Of a stretch of DNA of 64,000 bases, positions 32,305-45,600 are shown piece by piece. The translations under genes and the position numbers were made by a program. Origin of the DNA: Pseudoscleropodium purum (Eukaryota; Streptophyta; Bryopsida; Hypnales; Brachytheciaceae); contig OZ017801.1 of assembly GCA_963969395.1 (NCBI GenBank), positions 4,652,501 through 4,716,500 of the forward strand. Direction: 5' to 3'. The first letter of the stretch is position 1, and every line of letters begins with the position of its first letter. The notes under the pieces are model-generated. The model made no database searches and was not told the DNA's origin. It worked only from the letters and a program-made list of their open reading frames with translations.

Positions 32305-35300
32305 TCAAGGGCCTTGTTTACTTGACTGCAGCCGACGGATTACAGCTTCAGAAAAATTCTGCTGCCTGAAACAGAGGGAAAGTTACAGGTCAGGGTGTGT
32401 CTTGAATTGATTTCGAAGGCAAGACCTTAGTTTCTTTCTCAAGGACGATTCCTTCTTCTATAACACTTGCCATGTGCTGATAGCTATTTGAATGCGCTAC
32501 GCTCTTGTATACTTTTCTCTAAACTCGCGTGAAAATGATGCCAAATCAACAGGTCCGCCACACGCATTCATCAACAAAGAAATTGATGCAATAACATTAG
32601 CAGAAGGAATGATTGACTACTTACTTCTTCTCAGTGAGCTTAGGGCTTGGTCTATGGTACTTAAGATAGCCATCCCATGGAACTTTCTTGATTCCTGACC
32701 TCTTGCAAATTAAGTCTCGCACCCTGCCAATCATCAACAGAACCAAACTAGTAAGGTAAGTAGCACATCCCTTGAATAATAGCCAGAGAAAGTCAAAAAC
32801 CATCCATCATAAACATCAGCACTGAAAGCAGCGGACCTCCATGAAAACTAGTGAGAATTACATAGTTCTTACTCAAAGATAGAAGCTTCATTTTATACTT
32901 TCCAGCTTTACATACAAGTTTCTAAAATCATTACGAACAAGCCCACATGAATAAGAGTCGACTGAGCTACACATACCTTTCAGAGAAATCGATGGGTGTT
33001 TCTCCTGGTTTGATCGTCTGGGGCTCAAGATACCAGACATCACACACTACCGCCCAAGAAGTCATCAACCGCATCAAATGCATATTTAAGGACTGCCTGT
33101 GTCAACCACAGAGATGCATAGCTTTCAGAATGGAGGACCAGAGAAGAAATGTGGAAATCCACAATACTACATGCAGCAAATGCACAAAAATTCACATGCG
33201 GAATTTTGTTGCATTAATAGAGAACGCGCACGTGGTGAATTTACGTGAAACTGCAGTACTGATATGCAGCTGATGATTACAAGAGGTTATCATGATTGGT
33301 TAGTATCTGGGTAACTGAAAGATTGAGAGTCATTGCGAAAGAGCTTACTTCTTACTGTTCCAGTGAGCATCCACAAAGATCTTGTTGTACTTGACAGCAA
33401 TTGGGCACACCACACAATCGAGCTCAAATGCTCCCTGCAAATCGAACCAGCTCAAACCGGGTCAGAACACATAATTCCGGTAGCACAATCACGGATGCTG
33501 AACTAAATGTACAGCTTGTTTTGCACAAATTACCTTCTTAAACATGACACAATACTCATTGTTAACACATGTGCCTTCGGGAAAAATCAAAAGAGGATTT
33601 GCCTCAGGGTCTTCAATGTGTTTCTTTAACCTGAAATGAATATACAAACAACTCAAATGACTTTCTTAACCACGCATTCTACTTAACAAATACATAGAAG
33701 TACCACAAAAAAAATGAATGAAAGGAGAACACGGAAAGTTATCATTTAATGTGGAAGTGATATTACTTCTTTGCAACAGCGTGGCGGTCAGTAGCCTCTG
33801 TCCTGTTGAACCATATGCAACCAAGACTGTCAAGCACAGTAGTCTGCACCCATCCTGCACCAAAAATAAATAAATATGTTAAAATTCGTAACTATCTTCT
33901 TTTAGTAACTTGACTGTTTGCCAGCACACATCAATAAACACCGTTTCTGTCTCTATCAGACCATCTATAACTGAGCCCTATATCCCCACAAAGTAGTTTG
34001 TCATCAGAAAAGAAACAGTAGAGGAACAGGATGCACAAGTGACATGCTTAAATTCCATCAACAAGTTGTTGGAATAACATGATATTCAGAGAATAAGATA
34101 GAAAGAAATGACTGACCAACCCATCCCGGATGCTTCTGCATAATCACAGAAAAACCGGTCATCTGTTCCAATATGACAAAATCAATCATCGATGTATGAT
34201 TTGCTACAAACACCTGCAAAGTTTGAAATACACGTAATGGTTACAAGCAAATTCAACCCCCGCAAAATCGACATTCTTCCATACTAAATACTTGTGAAAT
34301 GAGAATCGATTGCATTCAAACTCCCCCTTATGATGGCCATCCAAAACTTGACCTTCCTATATTCTTTAAACTAAACTGAAATATACCTAGTGCACGCTGT
34401 CAGCTCCACGAACAGATTCGATTTACAATTCAGGACCAAGGACACCGTAAGGAAATCCACAGAATCAAACTTCCAACCAGATGCAAAGCATTTGCCCTCA
34501 AGATCGGCTCTCCAACCCAACACAGCCACAAGCATAGCCTGACACCTTAGTTCCCTGTAGGTTCTGACAAGTTTATAGGATTCCTTAAGAAAATGTTGTG
34601 AAAATGATATTACTTATCATATAATGGTAATCTCATATCGATATAATAGTCCATAATATATTCCTCAATCACAGCTGAAAAACGTCTACTGCAAATTCTT
34701 AACACGAAAAAGTATTCTGAGTTAGGAACATGGAAATTTACAATGTCAAACAGGCAGACAAGGAGTACCTGCTTGGGACGTCTACTTGGTCGTGGTCCAT
34801 GGTATCTGACAACACCCGTCCACGAGGCTACAAACACCATACAAATAAACTCCACCAAGCCTCTCTGTCCACAGCACAACATAAAGTGAATTAGGATGTG
34901 CTGTACCGATGCAGTCGTTTGACAGAAGTTTTTAACTCCCATAAGGACCCTTAAAACATTTCAGATCCTATATTTTCCCCTCTATATATTCTATTTGAGC
35001 AACGTGATGATTATTAATAATAAAATATACTACAAAGTACACCTTATTGACTGATTGTGCGACGAATCTCTCATAGTATTGGACTGAACAAGGAAACTAA
35101 GAATAAGTACATACACCCAAGAGGGCTCATTGTACCGTTAGTGATTTCAATCAGCTCCTTCCAATGTGTCGGTTGACTCAGGCCATGGAGATTATTATTA
35201 AATACAGTTGAACGAACCTCAATTTGACGTCGGAGACGATCGTGGGATTTTAAAGCTGCGTGTATAGGAAAGAATAGACCTAGAAAAATAATCCACCCAA

Positions 35301-36556
35301 GTGCGAGAAGAAGAAGTCTGTTCACGCCAACCAATATCTCAGTACAATTCAGGGCCCTGATCTCACAATACCAGAGCAGAAAAGAAAACTACAAAATCGT
35401 GAAATAGTGAAACAGATCAGAAAATCGAACCTGATAGGAAAAAGGATCAGATACCGCACAACCACGCCACACACCCAAAGCGGAAACAAATATATGTTCC
35501 AATTCCACGGCTCCGGGGCATTGGACTTGAAACACCTAGTGAAGGAATCCTGTGAATACAACCCAGAAGATTCAATGACAAGAAAGAACTCGAAAAAAAC
35601 CTTCCGAGCAACCTAAATGAATCTTTCTAAACAAGCGGCTGATCACAAGAGTCTCTCTCATCCCCAAATAGAACGCATGATTATCAAAAATCTTTCTATA
35701 AAATCCTTGGTACAATCAACACCTCTTCTGTAAAGCTTAATATCGGAATTGAGAAACTCAAAACCCTAGTCGGCAATCTTAGATGTCAATACTCTTACCA
35801 CCACCAGAAATCACAATTCTACTAGACATAAGAAATAAATTCTTTGAAACGATGGCACCAGCACGCTAATACAACAGTCTGTGAAGAGCACTGGATTTCA
35901 CTTGAAGAAACCCGCTTAAAATAGAAAAAGTAATTTGCGACGCAAATTGATTGTTCACTCAGACCTAATCTGGATTTCATAAGTGTATTGGTTTTTATCA
36001 GAAATCTCATTTTCATGGGGCACCGCACTTTTAGAACCATTTCCTCGTCTCTCTTCTTGAAAAAGAGACAACAAATTCACACAACGATTCAGTAACAGAA
36101 TCTCCCAGAACAAGGCGAATTCAACATTCAATTACAAAATCAAGTCACAAAATCCAAGTTCATAAACCGAGGTCAACTTCGAGAACTTATACGGAAAAGT
36201 GCACATGGATTGCTCACATCAATGATTGCGCTCCCTGCTTCCCTGAGCACTTCCGAGAGGTCCAACAAGTCGCGCCTGCAACCCAGCATCCCCCCAACAA
36301 TCATCATCAGGGCTGCCATTTACAAACCAAACAAGAGCCAAAACCTCCACTCTAAGATTAGAATGGGGAAAAAAAAAACTGACAATTGCATCTTATTGTC
36401 AAGGTAGGCCACTGGAGAATGATCCTCCTCCTCCACATGCGCGTCCAGAAAATCATCGTTCACCACTTCCGAGCTGATGCCCCTCCCGGTCGTGGTCGTG
36501 GTCGTCTCCGTCTCCACACTCCCTCCGCTCGCTCCCAAATTCTCAGTCCCTTCCAT
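32305..36556 (-). CDS. GPAT9: Glycerol-3-phosphate acyltransferase 9 (GPAT9), ER type
   Basis: Twelve minus-strand exons: 36556-36384, 36275-36218, 35549-35431, 35317-35218, 34864-34769, 34213-34117, 33854-33767, 33630-33534, 33434-33349, 33096-32977, 32723-32625 and 32365-32305. They encode 397 residues (Arabidopsis about 376). The enzyme makes lysophosphatidic acid from glycerol-3-phosphate and acyl-CoA, the first step of ER glycerolipid synthesis. Two hydrophobic segments (about 96-116 and 118-139) precede the acyltransferase motifs NHTSMID (187-193), GCIWFNR, FPEGT (260-264) and CPIAVKY (286-292). Before the last exon the reading frame would stop within an AAGAA|GTAAGT donor; splicing there restores the plant ending QQNFSEAVIRRLQ. 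The N-terminus is longer and more Thr/Glu/Asp-rich than in Arabidopsis. Confidence 0.95.
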
Positions 36557-38166
36557 AGCTGCAAACTCGATTCACCAAACCCTAAGGAGAATCTCAATTT
36601 GTAATGGTTACGAATCCCCGTCGACTAGTTTTATCAAGAATTTCATTCACAGGTAAGCTTAAATGAGCTGGTGCGACGAAGAGACAGACAGGGACTGGCT
36701 CGAGAGCATCGGAACTCATGGACGTGGAAATCCACGCGCTTGAAGGGCCAAGCGAGGCGTTTAGAGGGAGCACCACACTGGCTCACCCTGGCGCAATCCC
36801 TTTGTACGGTCAGTTGGATCCTCTCTCTCATAACATTTTCAATACAAAGGAAACACGGGTCTTTTTCAGAAACAAATATTAAAGTAACACTTTAATTCAT
36901 GGGGTTTTTTTTGGAGTAGTACCTGCCACAAGCCTTCAGGGCACTGGACCAATTCTAAAAGAGGCCATACAATTCCGACCCCTTAAGCAAATACCCATAT
37001 TTGGGATGCAAGTTCTAGGAGAGGGGAAATTTTCCTGAATATAGAAATAGGGTTCAGAAGGATTTCATAAAAAAAATTCAAAACATAATTACTATGAATT
37101 TTGAACCGAAGATTCAAGTCTCCCATACTAATCATATAGGTCTTGCTATTTCCAACCAAGGGTTGCTTGCAAAGTCAAGAGTGCTTCAATAATGTGATAG
37201 AAAATTGTAGCAGCAATAGAGAGTACTTCATCGCCAATTGCCACCTCACCAAGCGAGAGACTTGTTTTCACTCATGATGTGTCATAACTAATCATAAATA
37301 GACTACCCTATGCTACCAAAATGGGGAAGGGTGTGATCAAGAATGGGTCAGCTCCTATAAATCTGAAAGGTTCTATTATGTAAGAGTTGGCAACAAATCA
37401 TCCAAAAATAATGTTGATTTCAATAGGGGAAGTCACAATTAGGGGCAAGATGTTTAGAGAAGTGGCTTGACCACCTAATGTAGCACCAAAGAATTGGTTT
37501 AGTAAACTTTGCTAAATTTTCTTCTTTAGTCAAAATGATAAAGTCAAAAATTTAGCAAATTTAGCTAACCCATCGTGCCCTCTTTTATTGTTTATCAATA
37601 AATATAAGACATACATATATCTACTCCATATATGTATTCAACATTTCTACTCATACTCATATTCTATTTGTATTTGTATTCATGCTCATATGCATATCTT
37701 TTCTCATTTTTTAATAAGTCTTTGAAATTGTTTTTTCATGCATTTTTGGAGGCAATGTTGGTTAATTGAAATAGGTTGCTTAACTCTTTCGAGTGGTAGA
37801 TTATTTTGTGTGCTAGAGAAAAATCAATGAAGTCTAGGGCCGCTCTCCAATCATCTGATAGTTCAAAAGCCACCACTTGTAAATAATAAAAGATAAGTTA
37901 AACTAAGCTATAGAATCCAAGCATGGTTAGGAACTATAGGGGCATTGGAAAATGGAGGCCTAGACTTGTTTATAAAAGACTCACCAAAAAAAATGGGATG
38001 GTGTGTCTAAGATGGGTCTCCTAAATAGTTTCCGAATTAGCAATATTTGTTTAGAATTACACGTATGCTTTCTTCATTATGATAAACATATCAATTGCAC
38101 CTATGTTTATCATTGAAGAAACTAACATTATAATTTTTGCATTATGTTTATGATAATGACCTTTAA
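36557..38166. other. GPAT9 upstream region and AT-rich spacer
   Basis: 36557 to about 36830 is GC-richer and probably the GPAT9 leader and promoter. The rest is AT-rich without a recognisable gene. A 75-nt foldback lies at 37496-37570. Confidence 0.5.
37496..37570. repeat. Short foldback repeat
   Basis: The left arm GGTTTAGTAAACTTTGCTAA (37496-37515) pairs imperfectly with the right arm AAATTTAGCTAACC and the bases before it (ending 37570), with a short loop between. It could be a miniature element remnant. Confidence 0.45.
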
Positions 38167-38440
38167 CCCCTAAAGGATCCAAGTGCATTTTTTTGCTATA
38201 TAAAAATTTTAGACACATGTGTAGAACTAGAGATCTTTGTATTTTTTATCCAAATTTTAAGAAAAGGTGAGGACAAGGAATATCTTTCATATACACTAAA
38301 TTTTGTGACATTTGGAAATAGGAGTCAAAAGTTATAACCTAATATATTGCTTCTTTTTTTTATAAATGGGCAGTTTGGGTAGATCAAAAAAATCACTTAT
38401 TTCATAAACAAAATTTGAAATTGGTTTTAGGGTTATGTGT

Positions 38441-38478
<38 letters not shown>

Positions 38479-39128
38479 AAAAAAAGCTTTGAATCATTCT
38501 ATTTTGATAAGTGAGTCAAAAGTTATGAGGACTTTTTGTGTGTGGGTAGTCATGGATTTTCTACTCTAAAATAGATTTCAAAGTCCTTTAAATTACTCAA
38601 TTTTCAATATTTCTGAAATAAAATAAAATCATAGGATGTTAATTGTTTATTAAAACATTCCTACCGTTGGGATTGGCATTTTTCAATTCTATAATTTAAT
38701 TCTTAACAATTTAGTATTTTGAATCTTTCTCTATTATTATCTACTTACAATTTCTTTTCTATATGTTGTAAAATTCCAAATGATTTGAAAGTTTTCAAGC
38801 ATGTGGAAAACTTGTCTTGGAAAAAGAATCCAAAGAAGAACCACTATTTTAGACATTTTTTGGTACAAAAGTGAGCTTGTGAAGTGCAGCTGCCTTGTTT
38901 TTTTGTAGGGCCAAGAAAATGATTTTAGCAAATTTGAATTCTTATATCTTGCAATTCACGTGGTGGAAATTTCTGAAATTTTTACCACATATTTTCAAGT
39001 TATCATACTACAAGATCCCATAGTTATATGTGTCAAGAAAAAGTCTTTTTTCAAAAATTTATTACTTGTATTAAAAATGGTAGTTTTTGAGCGTTTTCAT
39101 TGAAAACATAGTTATAGAACTTTAGGGG
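38167..39128 (+). mobile_element. TTAA-flanked non-autonomous DNA element, copy B
   Basis: A 962-bp element flanked by TTAA (38163-38166 and 39129-39132). Its ends are CCCCTAAAGG and CTTTAGGGG, forming inverted repeats. It is homologous over its length to copy A at 540-1461 in the opposite orientation. It contains a GT/GA microsatellite at about 38436-38479 that copy A lacks. No transposase is encoded. It is a piggyBac-like candidate by target site and ends. Confidence 0.72.
38436..38479 (+). repeat. Compound (GT)n(GA)n microsatellite
   Basis: A run of GT dinucleotides passes directly into GA dinucleotides and then an A run, inside element copy B. Confidence 0.85.
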
Positions 39129-39255
39129 TTAAACAAAAGCTTCACTACCAATTAGAATGATCATCATCCATCCTAAAAAATTTGTGCAAAAAATCCAAAT
39201 TATTAAGTCAATAGAGCATTTTCAAGTTCTCAAAAAATCCAAGCTAAGTGGTCTT

Positions 39256-39271
39256 TTTAGTCCTTTAGGGG
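39256..39271 (+). mobile_element. Isolated end of a TTAA-family element
   Basis: TTTAGTCCTTTAGGGG followed by TTAA (39272-39275) matches the right end of copy A (1446-1465). No partner end is identified on its left, so it is a truncated or nested copy adjoining copy B. Confidence 0.5.
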
Positions 39272-40242
39272 TTAAAGGAGACAAATTTCCTTATAATAAT
39301 TTTTAGTTGTAAAAGTTATGTGGTGATTAAGGCATTTTATATGGTCTAATTTTGAATACATTATGAGTAGAACACTCAAATAAGTTTTTGAGTACAATTT
39401 TCCTTATTGAATTATAAAAGCTTTGTAGGATCTAGTTGGTGATTGAAAGGAAATTCTAAATTCTCTTAGAACTCATATTTCAAACTCCATAAGAACAACC
39501 AATGAATTATCAAGGTGATGAAAACAAGCATACCTTCAATTGACTTTAGGCTCTCATATATAAAGGTTGTAGACTTTAGGCAAGCCAAACCAAGATGGGA
39601 CAAGTTTACAAATAAGTCACAATTAGATATTCTTACATGAGTACCATATAGACAATTACCACTTCACACTTCCAAAGGAACTTGATGCACTAATGAATGA
39701 ATGGATGACTGAAGATTTACATTCTTTTGGTAATATCAATGATGTGGTGAAAGAATTTTAATATAATGGAGAAAAGACCTTAAAAGATGATCACAAGATT
39801 TCAAATCCAAATTTATAATTATTTATAATTTAATCTTTTTATTTATTTTATTTAAATACACTATTAGAAGTTTTTTAAATTTTTACATGACTTTTATTTT
39901 TTCTTAAGATTATTTCACTTTATTGACAATAGTTGAACATTATTTCTGAATGTAACTCTTTTACTTTGAAATGTTTGAAAATGTGTTATGGTCTCATATG
40001 TGGGCAATTTACTTTAAAGAAAAAGATAGAAAGACTATAAAAACATTGTGGGACTTGCTCTTCAATATTATGTATTATAAAATAATAAAATATTATTCAA
40101 ATTGATTATCATTTGGTTTTCAACAAAGTTTTAAAGGAAGGGATAGACTACCAACATATCCAATTTGTAGTAGTGAAAAGAACATCTAAACATATTTGTT
40201 AAAAATGGCACCACATTGGTTTTCTATGTCTTTGCTTGATGG

Positions 40243-40518
40243 ATGGATGAAATAACTCCAAATGGGTCTATTAATTATAACATCATGGATGAGATTCTTG
40301 AAGAAAATGGTACTACATGGCAAGTAGTATATATATTGGATGAAAGATTAGTAAGAATCTTCCCTGAGGCACAAGAACCTGACGAGAAGATTTATATGTA
40401 TGAGAGAGAATATTTAGTGCTCTTAGAGAGAGATCAATTTCTATATGAATATTGGCAACAAGAAGATTGTCTTATTGATTGTAGAGAACAAATAGATGAA
40501 TTTTGGGGATTTGACTGA
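40243..40518 (+). CDS. Unknown acidic 91-residue ORF
   Basis: An open frame from an ATG encodes an acidic protein rich in Glu, Asp and Tyr (for example LEENGTTWQVVYILDERLV and the ending IDEFWGFD). I recognise no family. It stands in AT-rich DNA with no obvious promoter. A nearby stretch at about 39670-39764 also reads as a short protein-like frame, so both could be remnants of a captured gene or decayed mobile element. It may equally be chance. Confidence 0.25.
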   Translation: MDEITPNGSINYNIMDEILEENGTTWQVVYILDERLVRIFPEAQEPDEKIYMYEREYLVLLERDQFLYEYWQQEDCLIDCREQIDEFWGFD

Positions 40519-42642
40519 CTTTTTAAAAGACATTAGAATTAATCATAAAGTGTGTACAATGTTGGACCAGGAGCCATACTTTGGAAAAAACACATGACTA
40601 AATTCTTTGTCCGAGCACCTAGACTAAAGTCTGATTGATGAAGTTTGGTGTTGTGTTTTTTTTATACTATTTCTAGTTATACCTCCCTTTGACACCTTTG
40701 TTTCAAATTGGGGTTTATTTTACAATTAACTCTATTGATGAATTGAAGACATTTTAAAGTATTTTTTAAAATTAGAAAACATATAATTATTTATTGAAGA
40801 ATGGTTAGAATAGGCCAATAGGGATTTAAGAATCATGACAATTTTGTAAATTCAAACTTTGAAACTATGACATTGGTTATTTCAATGTTACTAGAGATTA
40901 CAAAACTTATATATAGGTCATCCAATAGGTCAATATAAATCACAAACTAAAATTTACAAATGTAAAATTATGAAAGAAATGCTAGGTTGTAATCTAATAA
41001 AACATGGTAAATTACAAATATTTCTTATGTTGCTTAGTAAGTGTTGCGTCAAGCATAATCTCAAATACTACTAATACCACTTAGATGGTTTTTGGAAGAC
41101 AATACATTTGTAGAAAAGCTGTACGGTGACGTGGGATGAAAAAACTACTCTCTCGATTTGTCCCAGAATGACCTTCTATTTTCCCATAATTTTATTGCAA
41201 TAAAGCTTTGTACCACATTTTGAAAAGGACTCTGAACCTTAATGTTTCAAGAAGATAGGAGTACATTGAATTCTACTTTCAATTTGGAATAACATCATTT
41301 CAACCAAAAAATTCCAAACATTTTGTCCAACTAAAAAATAATCAATTTAGACAAGATGGAAGGAGTTGTGTAGAAAATTCAAGGTGGAAAAATGGCATTA
41401 TCACTTGAAATCACTTGTTTAGAGTTTAGTCCTACATTTTGCACCATATTTAGAGCTTGCCTCATATAAGGAGGGCAAACCCAAATGCACCACTAACCCT
41501 GAACTACCATCTTCAAAATCAATTATATAATATCCTCATTATGTGGAAGAAATTGTTTTATGGAGAAACTTTGTTCCTTCATAACTTTTGCATACGGTAT
41601 TCAAATGCCATGTTCTTTGATGCGTTGGAACCTCCTCTCAAGTGCCATCAAGAAAATCAATGAAAATTTGACCATTCTAATAATAGTGACCACGCACAGA
41701 AGCAAAAAGTTGAAATATCGAAAACCACTGAACACTTCACTTTTGGAAGAGTGAAGGCTGTGCCAAGGCCCTGCCTTGATCGAGAGAAAGCCCAGGTCGC
41801 AACCACGGTAAGTACACACCAATTGCACAGTGTAGTTGGCATTTTTGAAAACCAGGGTTTAGTGTGTGCGAAAAACCTGCAAAGACAGCTTAATTTTAGA
41901 GTGTCTTGGCAACTTACATTGATTCCAAATACCACTCAGAGCAGGGTTGATACTTAATACCAATAATTAAGCTTAAGTTAGAGTGCCCATTGAAGTGCTC
42001 ATTGCGTGCAAACTTCTGTTTAAATACTCTCTCAAGTTTACTGTCTTCCCATGATCCTACTATGGTGCAACTAGGTAAAATATTGGTTCCACCATATTGT
42101 ACTCCGTCCTACTTTTGGTGTCAAACACTACGGAGAACACTACGGAGAACCGGCGGTCGGTGAGTTCATTATTAGCCGGTGGAATTGGGAAAAAAAACTG
42201 TTTGCAATTTTGAAAACATCGGTAAGAAAACCCGGTGAATTTCAAAAATCTATAAAAAAAAAATTCTATTTTGTTGTAACTGAAATGAAATAAAGTAACC
42301 GAACTAGCTCGGCACTTGCATGGAAAAACGGGTTCCAAAAATGAGTTAGCTGGTGAAGCTCCAAAAACTTTGCCGAACGCTGCTACCGTATCGATCTTTC
42401 TGCCAACAGGTTTGGGGAGAAGGCTTTGAGTTGATCGGAAGCTGGTGGAAGAATTGAAGGGAAAATTAATCAAGTTTATTGAATTGGCGACCTGAGTGTC
42501 CGAGGTCGATCATTCCGAACGAGCACGTGCTCAGTCTAGCTTAGCTTAGCTTCCCCCATCGATATCGATCAGTGCCTTGCAGATTGATCATATATACGTC
42601 GGAGTGCTCTCGATCTTTGATCCTGTGACTTCGCAGGGGAGG

Positions 42643-42669
42643 TCGGTCGGTCGATCGATCGATCGATCA
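42643..42669 (+). repeat. Tetranucleotide GGTC/GATC microsatellite
   Basis: A GGTC tract runs into several tandem GATC units (CGATCGATCGATCGATC), a short self-complementary repeat. Confidence 0.8.
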
Positions 42670-45600
42670 CCCTCGTAAACATGCAGGCACAACATACAAT
42701 CATGCAGACAGTTGTCTTTAATTTCTACATCAGTTTCGGTATGGACGGTTGGAGTGTTAACGTCAAATTCGTCAATTCAAATTAAATTGACAGAAATCGG
42801 GCACAACTTTGGCACTTTTCAAGGCCTGTGTTAGAAATGCAAACCCATAGGGGGTCAGTCCTTGTCGGTATTTAGAACCTGGTAATACAAACCAGTGGGG
42901 GATCGAGAAGCTGAATTCATTTTCGAAACCTCAAATTTGAATGAATGATTTTGTTTAATTTGGATTCAAAATGAAAGCTAGGTGTAGGATTCACGGCAAT
43001 CACTGGAACATGGAAGCTGATCAAATTAATTAATACGGCTGAAAAGTAACTCAGACTCGATTCCCGAGGTACCGGAAAGAGAATTATTTACGTGGAGCTA
43101 GATCGATTGCACAACTGAAAGGTACGCAACTTGATTCTCTGAGAGCGAGGACCGGAGCAGCGCTGGTCAAGATCGAAACACTCGTATGCACGCCTGGCCA
43201 ATTGGCTCTTGCTGACGATGACGTTTAAATAACACATTCTTGAGCCAAGTGGCCTTTTATTTGGAGCCCTGGAAAGTTTCAATAATCATGGAAGATTCAT
43301 TTCGTTTCATGTTTTTAATTATGAAAAAATGAAGACAAATTTCAGATATATATTATTACTACGTAAGAAAAATATGAAATTTTGAAATGTGAGTTCTAAT
43401 GTAGAAAACTAAATGAAGTTTAACCAGGAGCTAGCGGACATAAATTGTCCTGTAAGGCTTAAAGTCTATATAATTATGAAGTTGCACAAAATGAAGGTCC
43501 TTCCTAATAAAGTAAAAGAATAGTTCACCTGCAAAGGACCAAGTTATCCAATTTTCTCTTTGTTTTGATGCAGTTTGTATACGTCATTTGTGGAATTTTT
43601 TTGGTTCAATTTGGTTGATTGTATGACCAACATGGACATGGCTCTTCATTAATTCAAGTGACACAACATATGACCTCCGTCATCTAGAATTAAATGTTTT
43701 ACAATAAGATCAAATTGAATTTCTAACCTCGAATCCTTCATTCTTCAGTGGGGTTAAATTCGCGTCATTCCAGGATTCTGACACTTTTCAGGGCGAGTTA
43801 GCCTCGATTACAAGTCAATCTAAATCAATCCTAGTAGATGATGTTCACAATTTTTTACACCAAAATCGAGTTCATTTTAAAGAAATTGTGATAACATATT
43901 AATTAATTGAACTCGTATGCTGAGTCAAAATAGATTCCGGGGTTTGCAGTGTACTAGGCGAGGATAGCATGTCAGTTACACTGTACAAACATTGAGATTG
44001 TCAGGTTCAAGCATTCCAGGTGAATTCAGGGTCACACCGACAAGAAAGAAAACTGACTGATTGGCAGACGGCCATTGGCTTCAACTGTATACCTATGCAA
44101 GTGTCAACCAGTGTTGAAACAAACTCAACTGAGGTAGTCTGCTCATAAAACGACCATTTAAGAGCTGATTGCCTTGGGGGGGAAGCTAAACTCCTTGAAA
44201 CATTTTTCAGAAAATTTCTAGAGGAAGGAAAACGCAAATGGCATCTAACCCAAGTTGTTTCATATTTTTTGGACCTTTGTGGAATTAGTTACAAATTTTT
44301 GAAGTTGAAATGCAGTGGTCGTTAGAAGCGACCACTTCTTGAAATGTATACTTTTGGTACATTGAAGAAAGAAAAATGTACCTATGTGTCATGATTGCTT
44401 TTAGAGCATGGGTGCATTTAGAGCAAACTACTATAAACTTGAGTTAATTTGGAATAGAAAATTTTGTGTATACCCAATCTTGTAGAATGTTTTTCATGTG
44501 AAAGCATGTATTTTCATAAATAGAAGGTGTTGGTTTTTCACTATTGATAGTTATGTATGAATCATGAAAGCAATGTCGACTAAATCCAAAGGTCCTTGAA
44601 GTGAATCTTTTATGAGGTTGCTAGTATTGTAGGCTACCTATTCACTATTGTTGTTTTTTCACTTCAATTCTTCTAACTTCAATAATTCTACATCTACTAA
44701 AGATATTGTCTATATTCTTAGGCTATTTAAAAAGTTAATTCAATTATATACATAAGTTTCAACCTTTATACTACATGGCATAGGAACATGTAGAGAAATT
44801 ACATGTAGAACAAATTTCTACAAATAGAAAGATTTTTGTTGTCATCAATTGACAAGAATGTTTAGGGAAGATTGTGCCTAATTGTTGGATAAACAAACTC
44901 AAGCTTGCCAACTTGGCAAATCTCTACCCCAAAAACTTGTTGGCCTTATCTAAACATATAATAATACATCAATGATTCTTTGAATTGTAATTGAATTTTG
45001 CACTCAAATTTGTTGGCTTCCAATATTGTCTCTTATAAAGCTTTAAGGTTATTGTAAAAGTAGTGATTTTCATTCTGATTACACACACTTCAACCTTTTT
45101 AATTTCTTTATTAAAGACCAATGGTAGTGCATTTTTTAATCAAATTGCGAAAATTTGCAATAAAATAGGGATTTATAAAATTTAAGAACGAATTAGAAAT
45201 TAAGATTTCTAGGCTTCATTTTAATTATTTAGCTCAAATATGAAAACTCCATATTTTGAAAGCTATAATTGAGTTCAATTGAGGTGTTTCAAACTCATTA
45301 GGGGAGATTTGAGGCCTCCAGAGGGCCGTTTCAGTTCTGTTTCCGATACTACTAAATATTGTCAAGCCAACAATTAAAAATAAACTATGAAAAAAAAGTA
45401 TTGGTCTTAAAATGCAAAATAAAAGTCTTAAAAATAAATAAATAAATAATGACGTGACACTCTCTCAACCATGTTGGATTTACATTCTTGTAGTAGTTTC
45501 GATGTTCATAAGGATTGATAACTTGTAGTCTTCCAAAGGCCCCAAATTTCTTCTAATGATAGATCAGTGTAGATGCCTTTAGAGATTAAATGCTTAAACT

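Noticed and set aside
42060..42473. A 137-codon minus-strand ORF
   Set aside because: Phe/Ser-rich composition, a duplicated ACACTACGGAGA inside, no recognised domain and no neighbouring exons; probably chance.
44314..44336. An 8-bp perfect stem-loop
   Set aside because: Short, isolated, and without a T tract or nearby gene to give it meaning.
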